Positions 9,551-18,846 of a DNA stretch of 64,000 nucleotides are shown piece after piece. Position 1 is the first letter of the stretch, and every line of letters begins with the position of its first letter. The stretch is from Dyadobacter diqingensis. GTDB lineage: Bacteria > Bacteroidota > Bacteroidia > Cytophagales > Spirosomataceae. Where the stretch lies: contig NZ_JAMXKF010000002.1 of NCBI RefSeq assembly GCF_024220585.1, positions 71,392 through 135,391 of the forward strand. The letters run 5' to 3'. The notes under the pieces were generated by a model that was not told where the DNA came from, did not search any database, and worked only from the letters and a program-made list of their open reading frames with translations. A program made the translations under genes and the position numbers.

Positions 9551-9937
9551 TTATTTTGTTATTAAAAGAGATGAATAAGCATGCTTGTTGATCAGCAAAA
9601 GCGATATGGAGAGCAGTAGAATGGGCGCCGCCGCGGCAAGACCTTTCAGGTTATCTGCAAAAATGTCAAACAGAATAATGTTGATGATAACCGGTATAAA
9701 AAGGATCGTGGTAAGCCGGACGTAATAATTGGAAAGCAGCGATAAAGCAGTAATAATTTCAAGCACTTTTACCGTTTGCATGAGATAACCAGTATCCCAA
9801 AGGCCTGTGATTATGCGGATTGCAGTCGGGCTCATGCCCATCTGCTGGGGCGTTTTTTGGAAAGACATCACCAGAGTAAGTGTCAGGAAGGTGCCAAGCA
9901 AAAAGCGGACAGCCGTGTAATATTTGAGATATTTCAT
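9551..9937 (-). CDS. DoxX-like membrane protein
   Basis: About 128 residues with four hydrophobic segments in the DoxX/DUF4870-like plan. I start it at the ATG at 9937 (MKYLKYYTAVRFLL); the open frame reaches an earlier ATG at 10003, but that would place coding sequence on the dyad at 9997-10030. It is the first gene of a three-gene minus-strand unit divergent from an HxlR-type regulator, an arrangement common for redox or electrophile-responsive membrane proteins. Confidence 0.72.
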   Translation of the reverse strand: MKYLKYYTAVRFLLGTFLTLTLVMSFQKTPQQMGMSPTAIRIITGLWDTGYLMQTVKVLEIITALSLLSNYYVRLTTILFIPVIINIILFDIFADNLKGLAAAAPILLLSISLLLINKHAYSSLLITK

Positions 9938-9996
9938 TTTGTGATAATTATTTGACGCCGTAAAAGTCTCCAAGTTTGAAGACGGAACAGCTATTT

Positions 9997-10030
9997 GTTT
10001 CATGTGGGAAACTGGTTTCCTCGATGAAAC
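9997..10030. promoter_or_regulatory. Nested dyad, likely HxlR operator
   Basis: Two 16-base arms (9997-10012 and 10015-10030) form an imperfect palindrome. The inner core GGAAACTGGTTTCC is perfect, and the outer GTTTCAT/ATGAAAC arms are also perfect; only three positions between them fail. It sits between the divergent DoxX-like and HxlR genes. Confidence 0.5.
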
Positions 10031-10130
10031 TATCTCAGCATGATTAAAAGCTTCCCTTTTTACGTTCTTCTGAAAATCAGTCTGTGTTTACAGGATAATA
10101 CTTTTAAATTAGCGCAACTAAAGAAAAGAT

Positions 10131-10514
10131 ATGGAGCCACTGGAAAAAGAGCTTATCAATGCCTGTAAGATTGATTATCAGGCGGAAAGAAACGAAATGA
10201 CACTGGGAATCCGGGATGCGCTTGACATCATAGATGGGAAATGGAAGATTCTGATTATTGGCACTTTGAGTTTCCGGGGCAAAAAACGGTTTATGGAACT
10301 GCTTCGGGAAGTTGACGGAATAGCTGCTAAAATGTTATCCAAAGAATTGCAGGAACTGGAAATCAACAAGCTAATTAAACGTACAGTTTGTGATACCAAA
10401 CCCATTACCGTCGAATATGAGATCACGCCTTACGGCAAAACGCTCGATAAGGCCATCATTGAAATCATGAAATGGGGAGTTGAACACCGGCGGACAATAA
10501 TGTATCAAGACTGA
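10131..10514 (+). CDS. HxlR family winged-helix regulator
   Basis: A 127-residue regulator with the HxlR winged helix. The tract IIDGKWKILIIGTL begins the domain, REVDGIAAKMLSKELQELE gives the recognition region, and VEYEITPYGKTL the wing. A Cys at position 12 and another near the wing could serve redox sensing, as in YodB/HypR relatives (family knowledge; not shown here). It is divergent from the DoxX-like gene and probably controls that unit and itself through the dyad at 9997-10030. Confidence 0.9.
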   Translation: MEPLEKELINACKIDYQAERNEMTLGIRDALDIIDGKWKILIIGTLSFRGKKRFMELLREVDGIAAKMLSKELQELEINKLIKRTVCDTKPITVEYEITPYGKTLDKAIIEIMKWGVEHRRTIMYQD

Positions 10515-10515
10515 T

Positions 10516-10559
10516 AACCCGGGCCGTTCCACATTTTGCTATGGAACTTTGCGCGGGTT
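10516..10559 (+). terminator. Terminator of the HxlR gene
   Basis: Nested arms AACCCG/CGGGTT (10516-10521, 10554-10559) and GTTCCA/TGGAAC (10526-10531, 10542-10547), ending in a short T-run right after the stop. Confidence 0.55.
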
Positions 10560-10633
10560 TCTGCCATTGTCTTATCAGGGACATTTCTTATGAAGTGCTC
10601 TGATTCATCACAATCACCAAGGTTTTCAATAAA

Positions 10634-11326
10634 ATGTCAGCACAACAAACGCAAATCCCGGCGTCAAGCCTGGAATTTTTGAAATCGCTACAACAGAACA
10701 ATAACCGGGACTGGTTCAATGCCCACAAGGATGTCTTTATTGAACAGCAAAATGCCATCGAAATTTTTGCGGATGCCCTGTTGGCAGAATTCAGTAAACA
10801 CGATCTGATAGAAACACCATCGGGCAAAAAGAGCCTTCACCGCATCTATCGGGACACACGTTTTTCAAAGGAAAAAATCCCGTATAAAACCAATTGGAGT
10901 GGTAATTTCACGCGCGCGACCAAACAACTTCGGGGTGGATATTATTTTCATATCGAACCGGGCAACAGCTTTATTGGCGGCGGCTTCTGGGCACCCAATC
11001 CGGAAGATTTAAGACGTGTCCGTGATGATATCAGTTTTGATTCTGCTCCGTTGAGAAATATCATTGGCAGCAAAACATTCATTGACACCTTTGGTGCTTT
11101 GCATGGTGAGCAGGTAAAAACGTCTCCAAAGGGCTTTGATGCCAGCCATGAATCCATCGACCTGCTTCGTTACAAACAGTTTTTGTTAATGAAGCGGTTC
11201 TCGGATCGAGAAGTACTTAGCCCTGATTTTGTCCAGGCCGTCAACCAGACTTTCAAAAACATGCGGCCTTTTTTCGACTATATGAGCGCCGTGTTAACTA
11301 CGGACATCAACGGTCTTGAAATCTGA
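10634..11326 (+). CDS. DUF2461 family protein
   Basis: A 230-residue cytosolic protein of the DUF2461 (TIGR02453) family. Typical segments are FLKSLQQNNNRDWFNAHK near the N-terminus, RIYRDTRFSKEKIPYKTN at about 75-95, and GGYYFHIEPGNSFIGGGFW after residue 100. The function of the family is not known. It stands alone, bounded by the HxlR terminator and by a strong bidirectional terminator downstream. Confidence 0.88.
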   Translation: MSAQQTQIPASSLEFLKSLQQNNNRDWFNAHKDVFIEQQNAIEIFADALLAEFSKHDLIETPSGKKSLHRIYRDTRFSKEKIPYKTNWSGNFTRATKQLRGGYYFHIEPGNSFIGGGFWAPNPEDLRRVRDDISFDSAPLRNIIGSKTFIDTFGALHGEQVKTSPKGFDASHESIDLLRYKQFLLMKRFSDREVLSPDFVQAVNQTFKNMRPFFDYMSAVLTTDINGLEI

Positions 11327-11344
11327 CGCAACTTTATCGGAAAA

Positions 11345-11393
11345 ACCATTCGAAATACAGATTTTAAAGACGAGCATCTGTATTTCGAATGGT
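11345..11393. terminator. Bidirectional terminator
   Basis: A perfect 18-bp inverted repeat (11345-11362 and 11376-11393) with a 13-nt loop, flanked by T-runs in both directions, lies between the converging DUF2461 and receptor genes. Confidence 0.88.
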
Positions 11394-11404
11394 AAGTTTT
11401 CAGG

Positions 11405-13846
11405 CTACTCCACCCTCCCCTTTTCTTCGTCGGAAGCATTGTTGTTATGCCGGCGCTTTCTTGCAAATGTTTCTTTACCAAAACGATAGGTCATCGCCAG
11501 ACCTACCCGACGCGTATCCGTTTGACTTCTCTGAAAATAATCTGCCTGTTTAAGCCCCTCCGACTGATTGTGATAAACCCACGAGTGAAAAATATCCTCC
11601 ACAGTCAGCCTGACGCTGCCCTTGTCCTTCCAGATCTTTTTCTGGATACCGAAGTAAGCTCTGAACATTCCTTTTGTAAAACCCTGCCCCGCCAGATCCC
11701 GGCTCGCGTAATACCCGCTAATCTCGGCGCTCCATTTTTTACTGATTGTCAGCTGATTGTATAAATTAATCCTGGCCATATAAGTTTTTAAATCCAGTGG
11801 TTTACCATCTACAAATCCGTTAACCCCGATTCTGGACAGCAAAGCCTCTAGATTCATATTCCACCATTTGGCTGGCGCCAATGAAATTCCATTTGATAAA
11901 AGCACCATAAAACCGCCGCCAATGTTTTGCGGTCTTGTGATAAAAACGCTGTCTCTGACGTCTGTCGCATTCAGAATGGAATTGATAAATTTGTTGTAAC
12001 TAAGCCCCATACGCAGAAACTGTTTGTGTGTAAATTTCAGTTCGAAACGATACTGGTACTGCGGATTAAGATCAGAGTTTCCGGCCGTGTAGGAATATTT
12101 GTCACGGAAAAATAAAAACGGATTCAGCAACTGATAATTCGGCCGCGCTATTCTTCTGGTCAGGCTAAAAGTCAGCGCATTTTTGTTGACCGAATCAAGT
12201 TTATAATTGACAAAAATGGACGGAAAAAATCTTGTATAATTTTTAGTAAAGCGACTCGCCGTTACCTCTTCGTTACCAAGCTGATTACCAACGATCTGTG
12301 TATTTTCAACCCGTAATCCAAGCTGAACGCCAAGCCGTTTCCAGGATCTTTGTGAATTGACATAGGCCGCATTGAGGTTTTCATGGTACTTAAAATGGTT
12401 GGATTTACTGTAATCGATATTTTCCGACGTTCCATTCATGTTGTAATAATTCACGATGTTGTCGTTGTCAACAATACTCGATTTGAAACCGGCTTCCAAC
12501 CGGGCCTTGTTTTTGAGCGGCTGCACATAGTCAACTTTTACCGTATAAATATTGATGTCAGAAGGGATAAGATAGATAAAACGGTTTCCCGTTGTCACAG
12601 CATCGGACGGCCGATAGACAAAGTTGTCTAGTAGCTGATTGCCTCGTGTAGTGTAATTCAGATAGTTGATATCGCCGGAAATCTCCCGGCCACTTTTGCC
12701 AAATTTATGCACGAAGTTAAAGTTTGTCGCCAGGTTTTTCCGGTTCTCACGTCCAGCAGTGTTACCCGTGCCAATCGCATCAAGCTCATGATTTGCATTG
12801 AAATAATCGCTGTAATAATCCAGACGGCCTTTTCTTTCTGATCCATTGTAATTTACCTGAAAACCGTAGGTGGTATTTTCTGAAATCGCATAATCCAGTC
12901 CCAGGTTGGCGTTCAAACCATTGTTTTTATACACCTGATTATTTTCCAGTTTTACCGAAGAAGTCAACGCATTCCGGATATCAAAAAATCGTCTGTCCCA
13001 ATTTTCGTCGGTATAATTTTTCTCAAAACCATAACCAATATTTGCAAACACATTCAACTTTTTATAACGATAATTCAGGTTTAGCGCGTCATTACTCCGT
13101 CCGTAACGGCCCTGCGAATAACCTGTGAAAAGGCTCCCGGTAAAACCGCCGGCCCGGTTTTTCTTCAAACGAATGTTAATCACCGCGTTGCCCGCCGCGT
13201 CATATTTTGCAGACGGATTATCGATCAGTTCAATCTTGTCAAGCACTCCACCCGGAATCGATTTTAAATAAGCAGCAAGGTCTTGTCCCGACATATAGGT
13301 TGCTCTGCCGTCGATCAGCACCAGCACACCGGACCTCCCATTCAGACTGATTTCGCCATTGGCACTCAGCGTGATACCCGGCGTTTTTTCCAAAACTTCC
13401 AAAGTACTACTCGTCGCAGCACTGATCATAGCTTCTACATTGACAATCGTCTTGTCAATATCCTGCTCAATCAAAGGCCGTTTTGCCTTTACAACAACCT
13501 CATTCAGAATAACACTTTTGGCAGAAAGAAGTAGAATTGCCGGCAGAACAATCTGGCTGTGTGTATCATCGATCGTCAGTGATACACTACGATACGGATT
13601 TTGTCCCATTGCCGTAATAGTCAGAAAATAAACCCCACTGGCCAGTGCGTTAAACTGGAATTTCCCTTTGCCGTCGGTTATTTCTCCGGCGGCCATTGTG
13701 GAGTCCGTGCCCCTGAGCAGCTTTATAGTTGCCCCCGGTATTACTTCGTTTTTTGTATCTTTCACAGTCCCGGCAATTATTCCGGACTGAGCAAAGGTTT
13801 CCACAGTCAGAAACCAGCAGAAGAGAAAGGTGATTAGTTTGGACAT
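11405..13846 (-). CDS. TonB-dependent receptor-type outer membrane protein
   Basis: About 813 residues from the ATG at 13846 (MSKLITFLFCW); another ATG lies six codons upstream. Order: signal peptide to about residue 19, a carboxypeptidase-regulatory-like beta-sandwich (about 22-105, IIAGTVKDTKNEVIPGATI), a plug domain with KTPGITLSANGEISLNG and LVLIDGRATYMSG, then a large beta-barrel. It is the CirA/OMP_b-brl_3 group of Bacteroidota, which has no SusD partner. The ligand is unknown. It is divergent from the LytS/LytTR pair, which probably regulates it. Confidence 0.88.
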   Translation of the reverse strand: MSKLITFLFCWFLTVETFAQSGIIAGTVKDTKNEVIPGATIKLLRGTDSTMAAGEITDGKGKFQFNALASGVYFLTITAMGQNPYRSVSLTIDDTHSQIVLPAILLLSAKSVILNEVVVKAKRPLIEQDIDKTIVNVEAMISAATSSTLEVLEKTPGITLSANGEISLNGRSGVLVLIDGRATYMSGQDLAAYLKSIPGGVLDKIELIDNPSAKYDAAGNAVINIRLKKNRAGGFTGSLFTGYSQGRYGRSNDALNLNYRYKKLNVFANIGYGFEKNYTDENWDRRFFDIRNALTSSVKLENNQVYKNNGLNANLGLDYAISENTTYGFQVNYNGSERKGRLDYYSDYFNANHELDAIGTGNTAGRENRKNLATNFNFVHKFGKSGREISGDINYLNYTTRGNQLLDNFVYRPSDAVTTGNRFIYLIPSDINIYTVKVDYVQPLKNKARLEAGFKSSIVDNDNIVNYYNMNGTSENIDYSKSNHFKYHENLNAAYVNSQRSWKRLGVQLGLRVENTQIVGNQLGNEEVTASRFTKNYTRFFPSIFVNYKLDSVNKNALTFSLTRRIARPNYQLLNPFLFFRDKYSYTAGNSDLNPQYQYRFELKFTHKQFLRMGLSYNKFINSILNATDVRDSVFITRPQNIGGGFMVLLSNGISLAPAKWWNMNLEALLSRIGVNGFVDGKPLDLKTYMARINLYNQLTISKKWSAEISGYYASRDLAGQGFTKGMFRAYFGIQKKIWKDKGSVRLTVEDIFHSWVYHNQSEGLKQADYFQRSQTDTRRVGLAMTYRFGKETFARKRRHNNNASDEEKGRVE

Positions 13847-13996
13847 CTTGTTTGCTTTAATCATTGGCTAATAGATTGATGAAACAAAGATGGATCTCAC
13901 CGTTCAAGGCATGAAACAATGCTGTCGAACCGCCTGAAAAGCCTGACAGATTCAGGTTTTTCAATGTCAAAGTGATTGGAAAGTCGAAATATGGTT

Positions 13997-14028
13997 TCCG
14001 TCAGGAATTAGTACATATTCGTCAGCAG
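13997..14028. promoter_or_regulatory. Direct repeats at 21-bp spacing, possible LytTR site
   Basis: TTCCGTCAGGA (13997-14007) and ATTCGTCAGCA (14018-14028) share CGTCAG and start 21 bases apart. LytTR regulators bind pairs of direct repeats on one face of the helix. The pair lies between the receptor gene and the LytS/LytTR genes. Confidence 0.35.
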
Positions 14029-14099
14029 AATTTATAAGTCATGCCGCGGCTCCTGAAATTTACGGCCTGTTATTAAAATCACGGGCAAACGAAAATCAT

Positions 14100-15140
14100 A
14101 TGAACGATCTAAATAACGATCTCAAAAAACTGACTCCGAAAGATTACCTGTATTTCATTCTGACGGCCATTGCTGCGGTGCCTGTATGGCTGGCGACCAG
14201 TTCTTTCGTGGATGCGATTGGCGTACATGAGCAAGAAGCTGTCGCTACGGCCGTTACGATGTGTTTTTTTGGAGGTGTCTTTTTGGGAAGATATCTCATT
14301 GCTACCTGGGCTTCCAGGCTAAAAACCTTGCCGGCTAGTCTGATTATACTGCTTTCAGTCCTGATCGTCGTGAGTATCATCGAACTTTTTGTTCATGCTG
14401 AATATCCGCTTGAAGGGCGCCGCGCATTGAATATTTTACTCTACTGGATACCTTTTGTGATGCTGAGCGTTGGCATAGGGATGCTGGTAAAAATTGTCAG
14501 GGCGGTTACGCAAAATCAGTTAAATGAAGCACAGACTTCGGCTGCGCACAGCAAAAGTGAACTGCATTTGCTGCAATCGCAGTTGAGTCCGCATTTTTTG
14601 TTTAATACGCTCAACAACATGTATGGCCTCTCCATTACCCAGCATGAGAAAGTACCGCCGCTGCTCCTGAAATTATCCGACCTGCTTCGTTATTCGATCT
14701 ATGACGCAACGGAGACATTTGTGCCGCTAAAAGATGAAATGGCGTATATTAACAACTATATTGACTTTGAAAAAATAAGGCTCGGCGACCGGCTTGTACT
14801 TTCAACGGATTTCGAGGAGATAACCCGCGAGGATATAAAAATAGCGCCAATGCTCCTGATTGTTTTTATAGAAAATGCGTTTAAGCATTCCAAAAATACG
14901 GCCGAGCCAAAGATTTTTATCGACATACAACTTAAAATCTGGGCGGATTCCATTCTGTTTTCGATCAAAAACTCATGTGGTCTTAGCCAGGAACCTGACG
15001 AACTGATTCCTAAACATAGTGGGTTCGGGTTAACCAGCGTCAACAAAAGGCTGGAACTTTTATACCCCGGCCAACATGAATTACAGATCAAAAACGAGGC
15101 GTCGTCGTATAGCGTGATCTTACAATTAAAGATGAAATAA
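14100..15140 (+). CDS. LytS/YehU-type sensor histidine kinase
   Basis: A 346-residue membrane kinase. Four hydrophobic segments occupy about 15-130, then a short linker, then the His_kinase domain with QLSPHFLFNTLNNMYGL (phospho-acceptor H165) and a C-terminal ATPase domain (IENAFKHS, then GFGLTSVNKRLELLYPG). This family signals through a LytTR regulator, and that gene follows with a single base between stop and start, so the two form an operon. The signal it senses is not evident. Confidence 0.92.
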   Translation: MNDLNNDLKKLTPKDYLYFILTAIAAVPVWLATSSFVDAIGVHEQEAVATAVTMCFFGGVFLGRYLIATWASRLKTLPASLIILLSVLIVVSIIELFVHAEYPLEGRRALNILLYWIPFVMLSVGIGMLVKIVRAVTQNQLNEAQTSAAHSKSELHLLQSQLSPHFLFNTLNNMYGLSITQHEKVPPLLLKLSDLLRYSIYDATETFVPLKDEMAYINNYIDFEKIRLGDRLVLSTDFEEITREDIKIAPMLLIVFIENAFKHSKNTAEPKIFIDIQLKIWADSILFSIKNSCGLSQEPDELIPKHSGFGLTSVNKRLELLYPGQHELQIKNEASSYSVILQLKMK

Positions 15141-15141
15141 A

Positions 15142-15852
15142 ATGACAGAAATTAACTGCCTGATCGTAGATGATGAACCGATTGCCAGGGACATTGTGCA
15201 GGCTTATTGCGCTCATTTGCCTTATCTGCACGTGGCGGCATCCTGCGCCAACGCACTGGATGCAAAGCTGATCCTGCAACAGCAGAAGATTGACATTTTA
15301 TTTCTGGATATCAATATGCCTGTGATGAACGGCATTTCGTTCCTGAAAACGCTAAAAAATCAACCCGTTGTTATTTTCACGACAGCTTACAAAGAATATG
15401 CGCTGGACGCTTTTGACCTCGCCGCCTGCGACTATCTGTTAAAACCATTTTCCTTCGACCGGTTTGTGATCGCTGTGGATAAGGCTATTGAAAAATTGCA
15501 GGTCCAACCACAAATACCGACGGAGACAAATGCTGCCAAAACCGAGGACTACATTTTTGTGAAAACAGAAGGAAAAATTTTTAAAGTTGGCTTCGACGAT
15601 CTGCTTTTTGCCGAAGCCAACGGTAATAACACCAAAATTGTGACGGTACAAAATATACTTTTGCCGGCTATGACTTTTTCTAACTTTGAAGAACTGGTAC
15701 CCCAATCGCTGTTCCTCCGCGTGCACCGCTCGTTCATCATCAACAAGTCCAAAATAACCCATATCGAAGGAAACCGGATTTTTATCGAAAAACACGAAAT
15801 CCCGATAGGCAGCAATTACAGGGAAAATTTTCTGAAAAGTATCGGTCTGTAA
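15142..15852 (+). CDS. LytTR family response regulator
   Basis: A 236-residue regulator with a receiver domain (acidic pair D10-D11, phospho-acceptor D56 in LFLDINMP, KPF near 105) and a C-terminal LytTR DNA-binding domain (about 130-235, FLRVHRSFIINKSKITHIEG). It is the partner of the kinase encoded just upstream. Likely targets are its own operon and the divergent receptor gene. The stop codon lies inside the terminator hairpin at 15844-15879. Confidence 0.93.
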   Translation: MTEINCLIVDDEPIARDIVQAYCAHLPYLHVAASCANALDAKLILQQQKIDILFLDINMPVMNGISFLKTLKNQPVVIFTTAYKEYALDAFDLAACDYLLKPFSFDRFVIAVDKAIEKLQVQPQIPTETNAAKTEDYIFVKTEGKIFKVGFDDLLFAEANGNNTKIVTVQNILLPAMTFSNFEELVPQSLFLRVHRSFIINKSKITHIEGNRIFIEKHEIPIGSNYRENFLKSIGL

Positions 15853-15879
15853 AACGTCGCCTAAACCGGTTTTCAGACC
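15844..15879. terminator. Terminator overlapping the LytTR stop codon
   Basis: GGTCTG (15844-15849) pairs with CAGACC (15874-15879), and AAAAC (15851-15855) with GTTTT (15869-15873), leaving one bulged T. It separates the converging LytTR and phosphatase genes. Confidence 0.5.
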
Positions 15880-17175
15880 TTATCTCCTTTCCTTAACCCC
15901 GGCCGGAATCCGGTCAATGATTTTGTTGATCTTCCCCTTTTGTTTGATCAGATCAAAAGCATCATAAAGCTCGCCGGTGGCTGTAAAAGTGTCAAACATG
16001 AGCCTGTCATGATCGATGGTAACGACGTGAAAAAGCTGCGTATAAAGAGCTGAACGATCCATCCAGTCCCTTCTTTCCACATTGGAATCTGTCATTTTAG
16101 GACCACTCACCGACACCACATACATCGTACCGGAAACAGCGCCTTTTTCGTTCATCGGGATTTTTGCCATACCACGCGCGTAGGTATGGTCATGCCCCTG
16201 CAAAACCAGGTCAACTTTGTATTTGTCAAAAAGCGGCTTGAAATTCTCCCGCATACGCTTGTTATCACGCGTGGACTTCGGAGAAAAAATAGGGTGATGA
16301 AACGTAACCACCGTCCATTTATTCGGGTTATTTTTCAAGATATCCTCCATCCATACCCGTTGTTTTTCCAGATATTGATCCGAAACTTCCACCTGATCCG
16401 AATTCAGGGAAATAAATCTGGTGCCCTGAACGTCGGCATAATAACAGGTTTCCTCCAATCCTTTCGGACCGTTTTCAGGCAGTGTAAATTGTGGCCGCCA
16501 AAAAACGGATGTCGTGTTAACTCCCTCCGGCGTATCAAAATGGTCGTGGTTTCCGGGCGTAGGAAATCCTGGAACCATGCTATGAATAAACCCGCCGGCC
16601 TGAAACCAGTCACCCCACTCGATATCCCTGTTTGCCTTGTTGATCAGGTCCCCTGCATACATCATCAGTCTCGCATCGGGCGCTTTCCCGTAGGCTTCGC
16701 GCGCCACACGCGACCAAAGCGAGCGGATATTGGTTTGCACATCACCATAATAAATAAAGGAAAATTTCTCCCCGACCTTTCCGGCGGTATTGAAATGAAT
16801 CCATTCGCTCCAGTGCTCTCCCTGCCCCACCCGGTAAGCATATTTTGTGTTGGGTGTCAGATTTTCAAAAATCACCGAATGGTAAACGGCTGTCGGCGTA
16901 TCTTCGAACTGAAGTTTTTGAGAAATGGCCTTGATCTTTTTTGCCTTATCAACAAAACGGGGATCAGCATCTGCCAACACAATTTCAGCAAAACTTTCCG
17001 AGACCGACTCCTGTGTGCGCCAGTTTGCAGCCATGGAAATGGACGGATCCTGGGTTATGTTTAAAATAATCCGGTCAGGAAATGATCCGGGAAGGTACGG
17101 ATTGCCTGTTATCTGCGCGTACAACGGCATATAACCAAGCAGAAAAAACAAAAAGATGAAAATTTTAACTGGCAT
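15880..17175 (-). CDS. Purple-acid-phosphatase-like metallophosphoesterase
   Basis: About 431 residues from the ATG at 17175, which begins a clean signal peptide (MPVKIFIFLFFLLGYMPLYA). An N-terminal fibronectin-like domain (about 25-125) precedes a calcineurin-type phosphoesterase domain with its metal-binding blocks in order: YYGDVQ, YAGDL, PGNHDHF, VTFHHPIF and LQGHDHTYARG. It should hydrolyse a phosphate ester outside the cytoplasm. An upstream ATG at 17229 exists, but then the hairpin at 17203-17235 would be coding. It closes the SusC/SusD locus, suggesting release of phosphate from the imported or surface-bound substrate. Confidence 0.88.
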   Translation of the reverse strand: MPVKIFIFLFFLLGYMPLYAQITGNPYLPGSFPDRIILNITQDPSISMAANWRTQESVSESFAEIVLADADPRFVDKAKKIKAISQKLQFEDTPTAVYHSVIFENLTPNTKYAYRVGQGEHWSEWIHFNTAGKVGEKFSFIYYGDVQTNIRSLWSRVAREAYGKAPDARLMMYAGDLINKANRDIEWGDWFQAGGFIHSMVPGFPTPGNHDHFDTPEGVNTTSVFWRPQFTLPENGPKGLEETCYYADVQGTRFISLNSDQVEVSDQYLEKQRVWMEDILKNNPNKWTVVTFHHPIFSPKSTRDNKRMRENFKPLFDKYKVDLVLQGHDHTYARGMAKIPMNEKGAVSGTMYVVSVSGPKMTDSNVERRDWMDRSALYTQLFHVVTIDHDRLMFDTFTATGELYDAFDLIKQKGKINKIIDRIPAGVKERR

Positions 17176-17202
17176 CAGGATTAGGGTTTTAAAAGTAAAA
17201 AG

Positions 17203-17235
17203 AACCGGGTGAACAGTTGTCTGCATCACCCGGTT
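17203..17235 (-). terminator. Terminator or attenuator between SusD and phosphatase genes
   Basis: AACCGGGTGA and TCACCCGGTT form a perfect 10-bp stem (17203-17212, 17226-17235). On the minus strand a T-rich stretch follows, so some transcripts should end after susD. Confidence 0.6.
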
Positions 17236-17301
17236 ACATGCATTCGACTACATAAGGATACGGTTCACAAAGCGGATCAGGCTATTGGAAGTAACCTGAT
17301 T

Positions 17302-18831
17302 CTATTTGAGATACCACATTAACGTATACTCGTCATCAGCTCCGAAAACGCTGACGGCTTTCTTGTAATTTTCATTGTTGGTAGCACTTTCGCTATCCGG
17401 ATAACGGTACCGGTTAGGAATCAACTTATTGACAACAAGTGGCCCTGTACGGAATTTAGGAAAACCAGTACGACGGTGATCAAACCATCCCTCAGAGGTT
17501 TTGAAGAACATCGAAAGCCATTTCTGCGTGATAAGCTGTTCAAGTGTGCCGTCATATTTCACCAGCGTCTGGTTGTAATAATCTCTCTTTGCAGCCTCGG
17601 CTTTCACACCATAATAATCCATCGAAGCCTCAATCCCTTTGTTATAGTACGACTCGGCAGTTTCGCCCGCGACAGTAATTTTTCCGCTTTGCAGCGCCTC
17701 AGCCAGAATAAAACAAACCTCCGAATAGGTAATCAGACTTGCTTTGAGCATATTATCCGAGTTTTTCCTAAAAATAGACCCGAGCTGAGAGATATGATCC
17801 TCGCCACCGTTGTAGGAAGCCGGTTCGTCGATCGCATTGGGCACACCAACATATTCATTTTTATCAACAGTGGCCCCCGCCATGGTTTTAACCGGCGTAT
17901 ACCAAACCGACACTCTCGGATCATTTCTGGCCAGAAGATGGTCAACCACTTCTTTACTCGCCTTTGTTTTCACAAAATCGTAGTCGATCATGGCGAGTGT
18001 TCCGCCCGGCCAGCTGTTTGCCGCGATATCTCCCAAATACTTGATTTCCGCGTTATCGGCATTGCTTTCAAATACCGGATATTTGGACTTATCCTTCACA
18101 ATTTCCTGCATTTCGGTAAACGCAGCAGGGTAATTTTTTGAAATCCGAAGCAGCATACGCAGCCTCAAAGAATTCGCCAGTTTCCGCCACAACAGCGCCT
18201 TGCCACCGTACATCATATCTGCACTGGCCAAAATCACCTTATCCGTCGACGCCAGTAAATCATTCGCCTCACGCAGCTCACGCAATAAGTCCGGATAAAT
18301 ATCCTTTTGCAGATCATACTTCGGATGCGTCAGATTGCTTTCCTTCGATTGCAAAGCGTCCGTGTAGGGCAGATCCCCGTAAAGATCGCTTGCATAAGCG
18401 TAATTGAACGCCTTCATGATTTTGGAAACTGCCAGGTACTGAGACTCTCCCAGCTTCTCCGCCTGATCTGCCAACGTTTTATTGACCATCAAAAACGAAT
18501 AGGCATCATACCAGCCAACCGGGCCCCAGTTAAAAAGATCATAACCGGTTGTACGGACCAGCGTCATATACCTCCCGGCAATGGCAGGCCGACCGGAAAA
18601 CGCCTGGGTTTGATAATAATACGCCGTGGAAACGATCACATTCGACATGAGATAATCTGAATTAATAGACTCCGGCCGGTTAGGATTTTCATTTATTTTT
18701 TCAAAATCATCCGTACATGAACTCAGGCAGATCCCGATAAAAGCGACGAAGAATAGCCCGGAAGATATTTTCTTTTTTAATCTTTCAACCCTTCTCTGAG
18801 AAGTACTGAAAAATGGTTTCATATTTTTCAT
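17302..18831 (-). CDS. SusD/RagB-like nutrient-binding lipoprotein
   Basis: About 509 residues from the ATG at 18831. A basic N-region and hydrophobic core end in the lipobox-like ICLSSC, followed by the hallmark start DDFEKINENPNRPESI of the SusD-like_2 branch of the family. SusD proteins sit on the cell surface, cap the SusC barrel and bind the nutrient. The gene begins only a few bases after the susC stop, so the two are translated together. Branch SusD-like_2 is not tied to one substrate class, and none can be read from sequence. Confidence 0.9.
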   Translation of the reverse strand: MKNMKPFFSTSQRRVERLKKKISSGLFFVAFIGICLSSCTDDFEKINENPNRPESINSDYLMSNVIVSTAYYYQTQAFSGRPAIAGRYMTLVRTTGYDLFNWGPVGWYDAYSFLMVNKTLADQAEKLGESQYLAVSKIMKAFNYAYASDLYGDLPYTDALQSKESNLTHPKYDLQKDIYPDLLRELREANDLLASTDKVILASADMMYGGKALLWRKLANSLRLRMLLRISKNYPAAFTEMQEIVKDKSKYPVFESNADNAEIKYLGDIAANSWPGGTLAMIDYDFVKTKASKEVVDHLLARNDPRVSVWYTPVKTMAGATVDKNEYVGVPNAIDEPASYNGGEDHISQLGSIFRKNSDNMLKASLITYSEVCFILAEALQSGKITVAGETAESYYNKGIEASMDYYGVKAEAAKRDYYNQTLVKYDGTLEQLITQKWLSMFFKTSEGWFDHRRTGFPKFRTGPLVVNKLIPNRYRYPDSESATNNENYKKAVSVFGADDEYTLMWYLK

Positions 18832-18846
18832 TTTCAAGAACACTGT

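Noticed and set aside
16186-17064. A 292-codon open frame on the plus strand inside the phosphatase gene
   Set aside because: It mirrors the coding frame of a well-conserved metallophosphoesterase, has no signal, domain or promoter, and its residues look random.
17476-18141. A 221-codon plus-strand frame inside the SusD-like gene
   Set aside because: It is opposite a clear SusD family gene and shows no recognisable domain.
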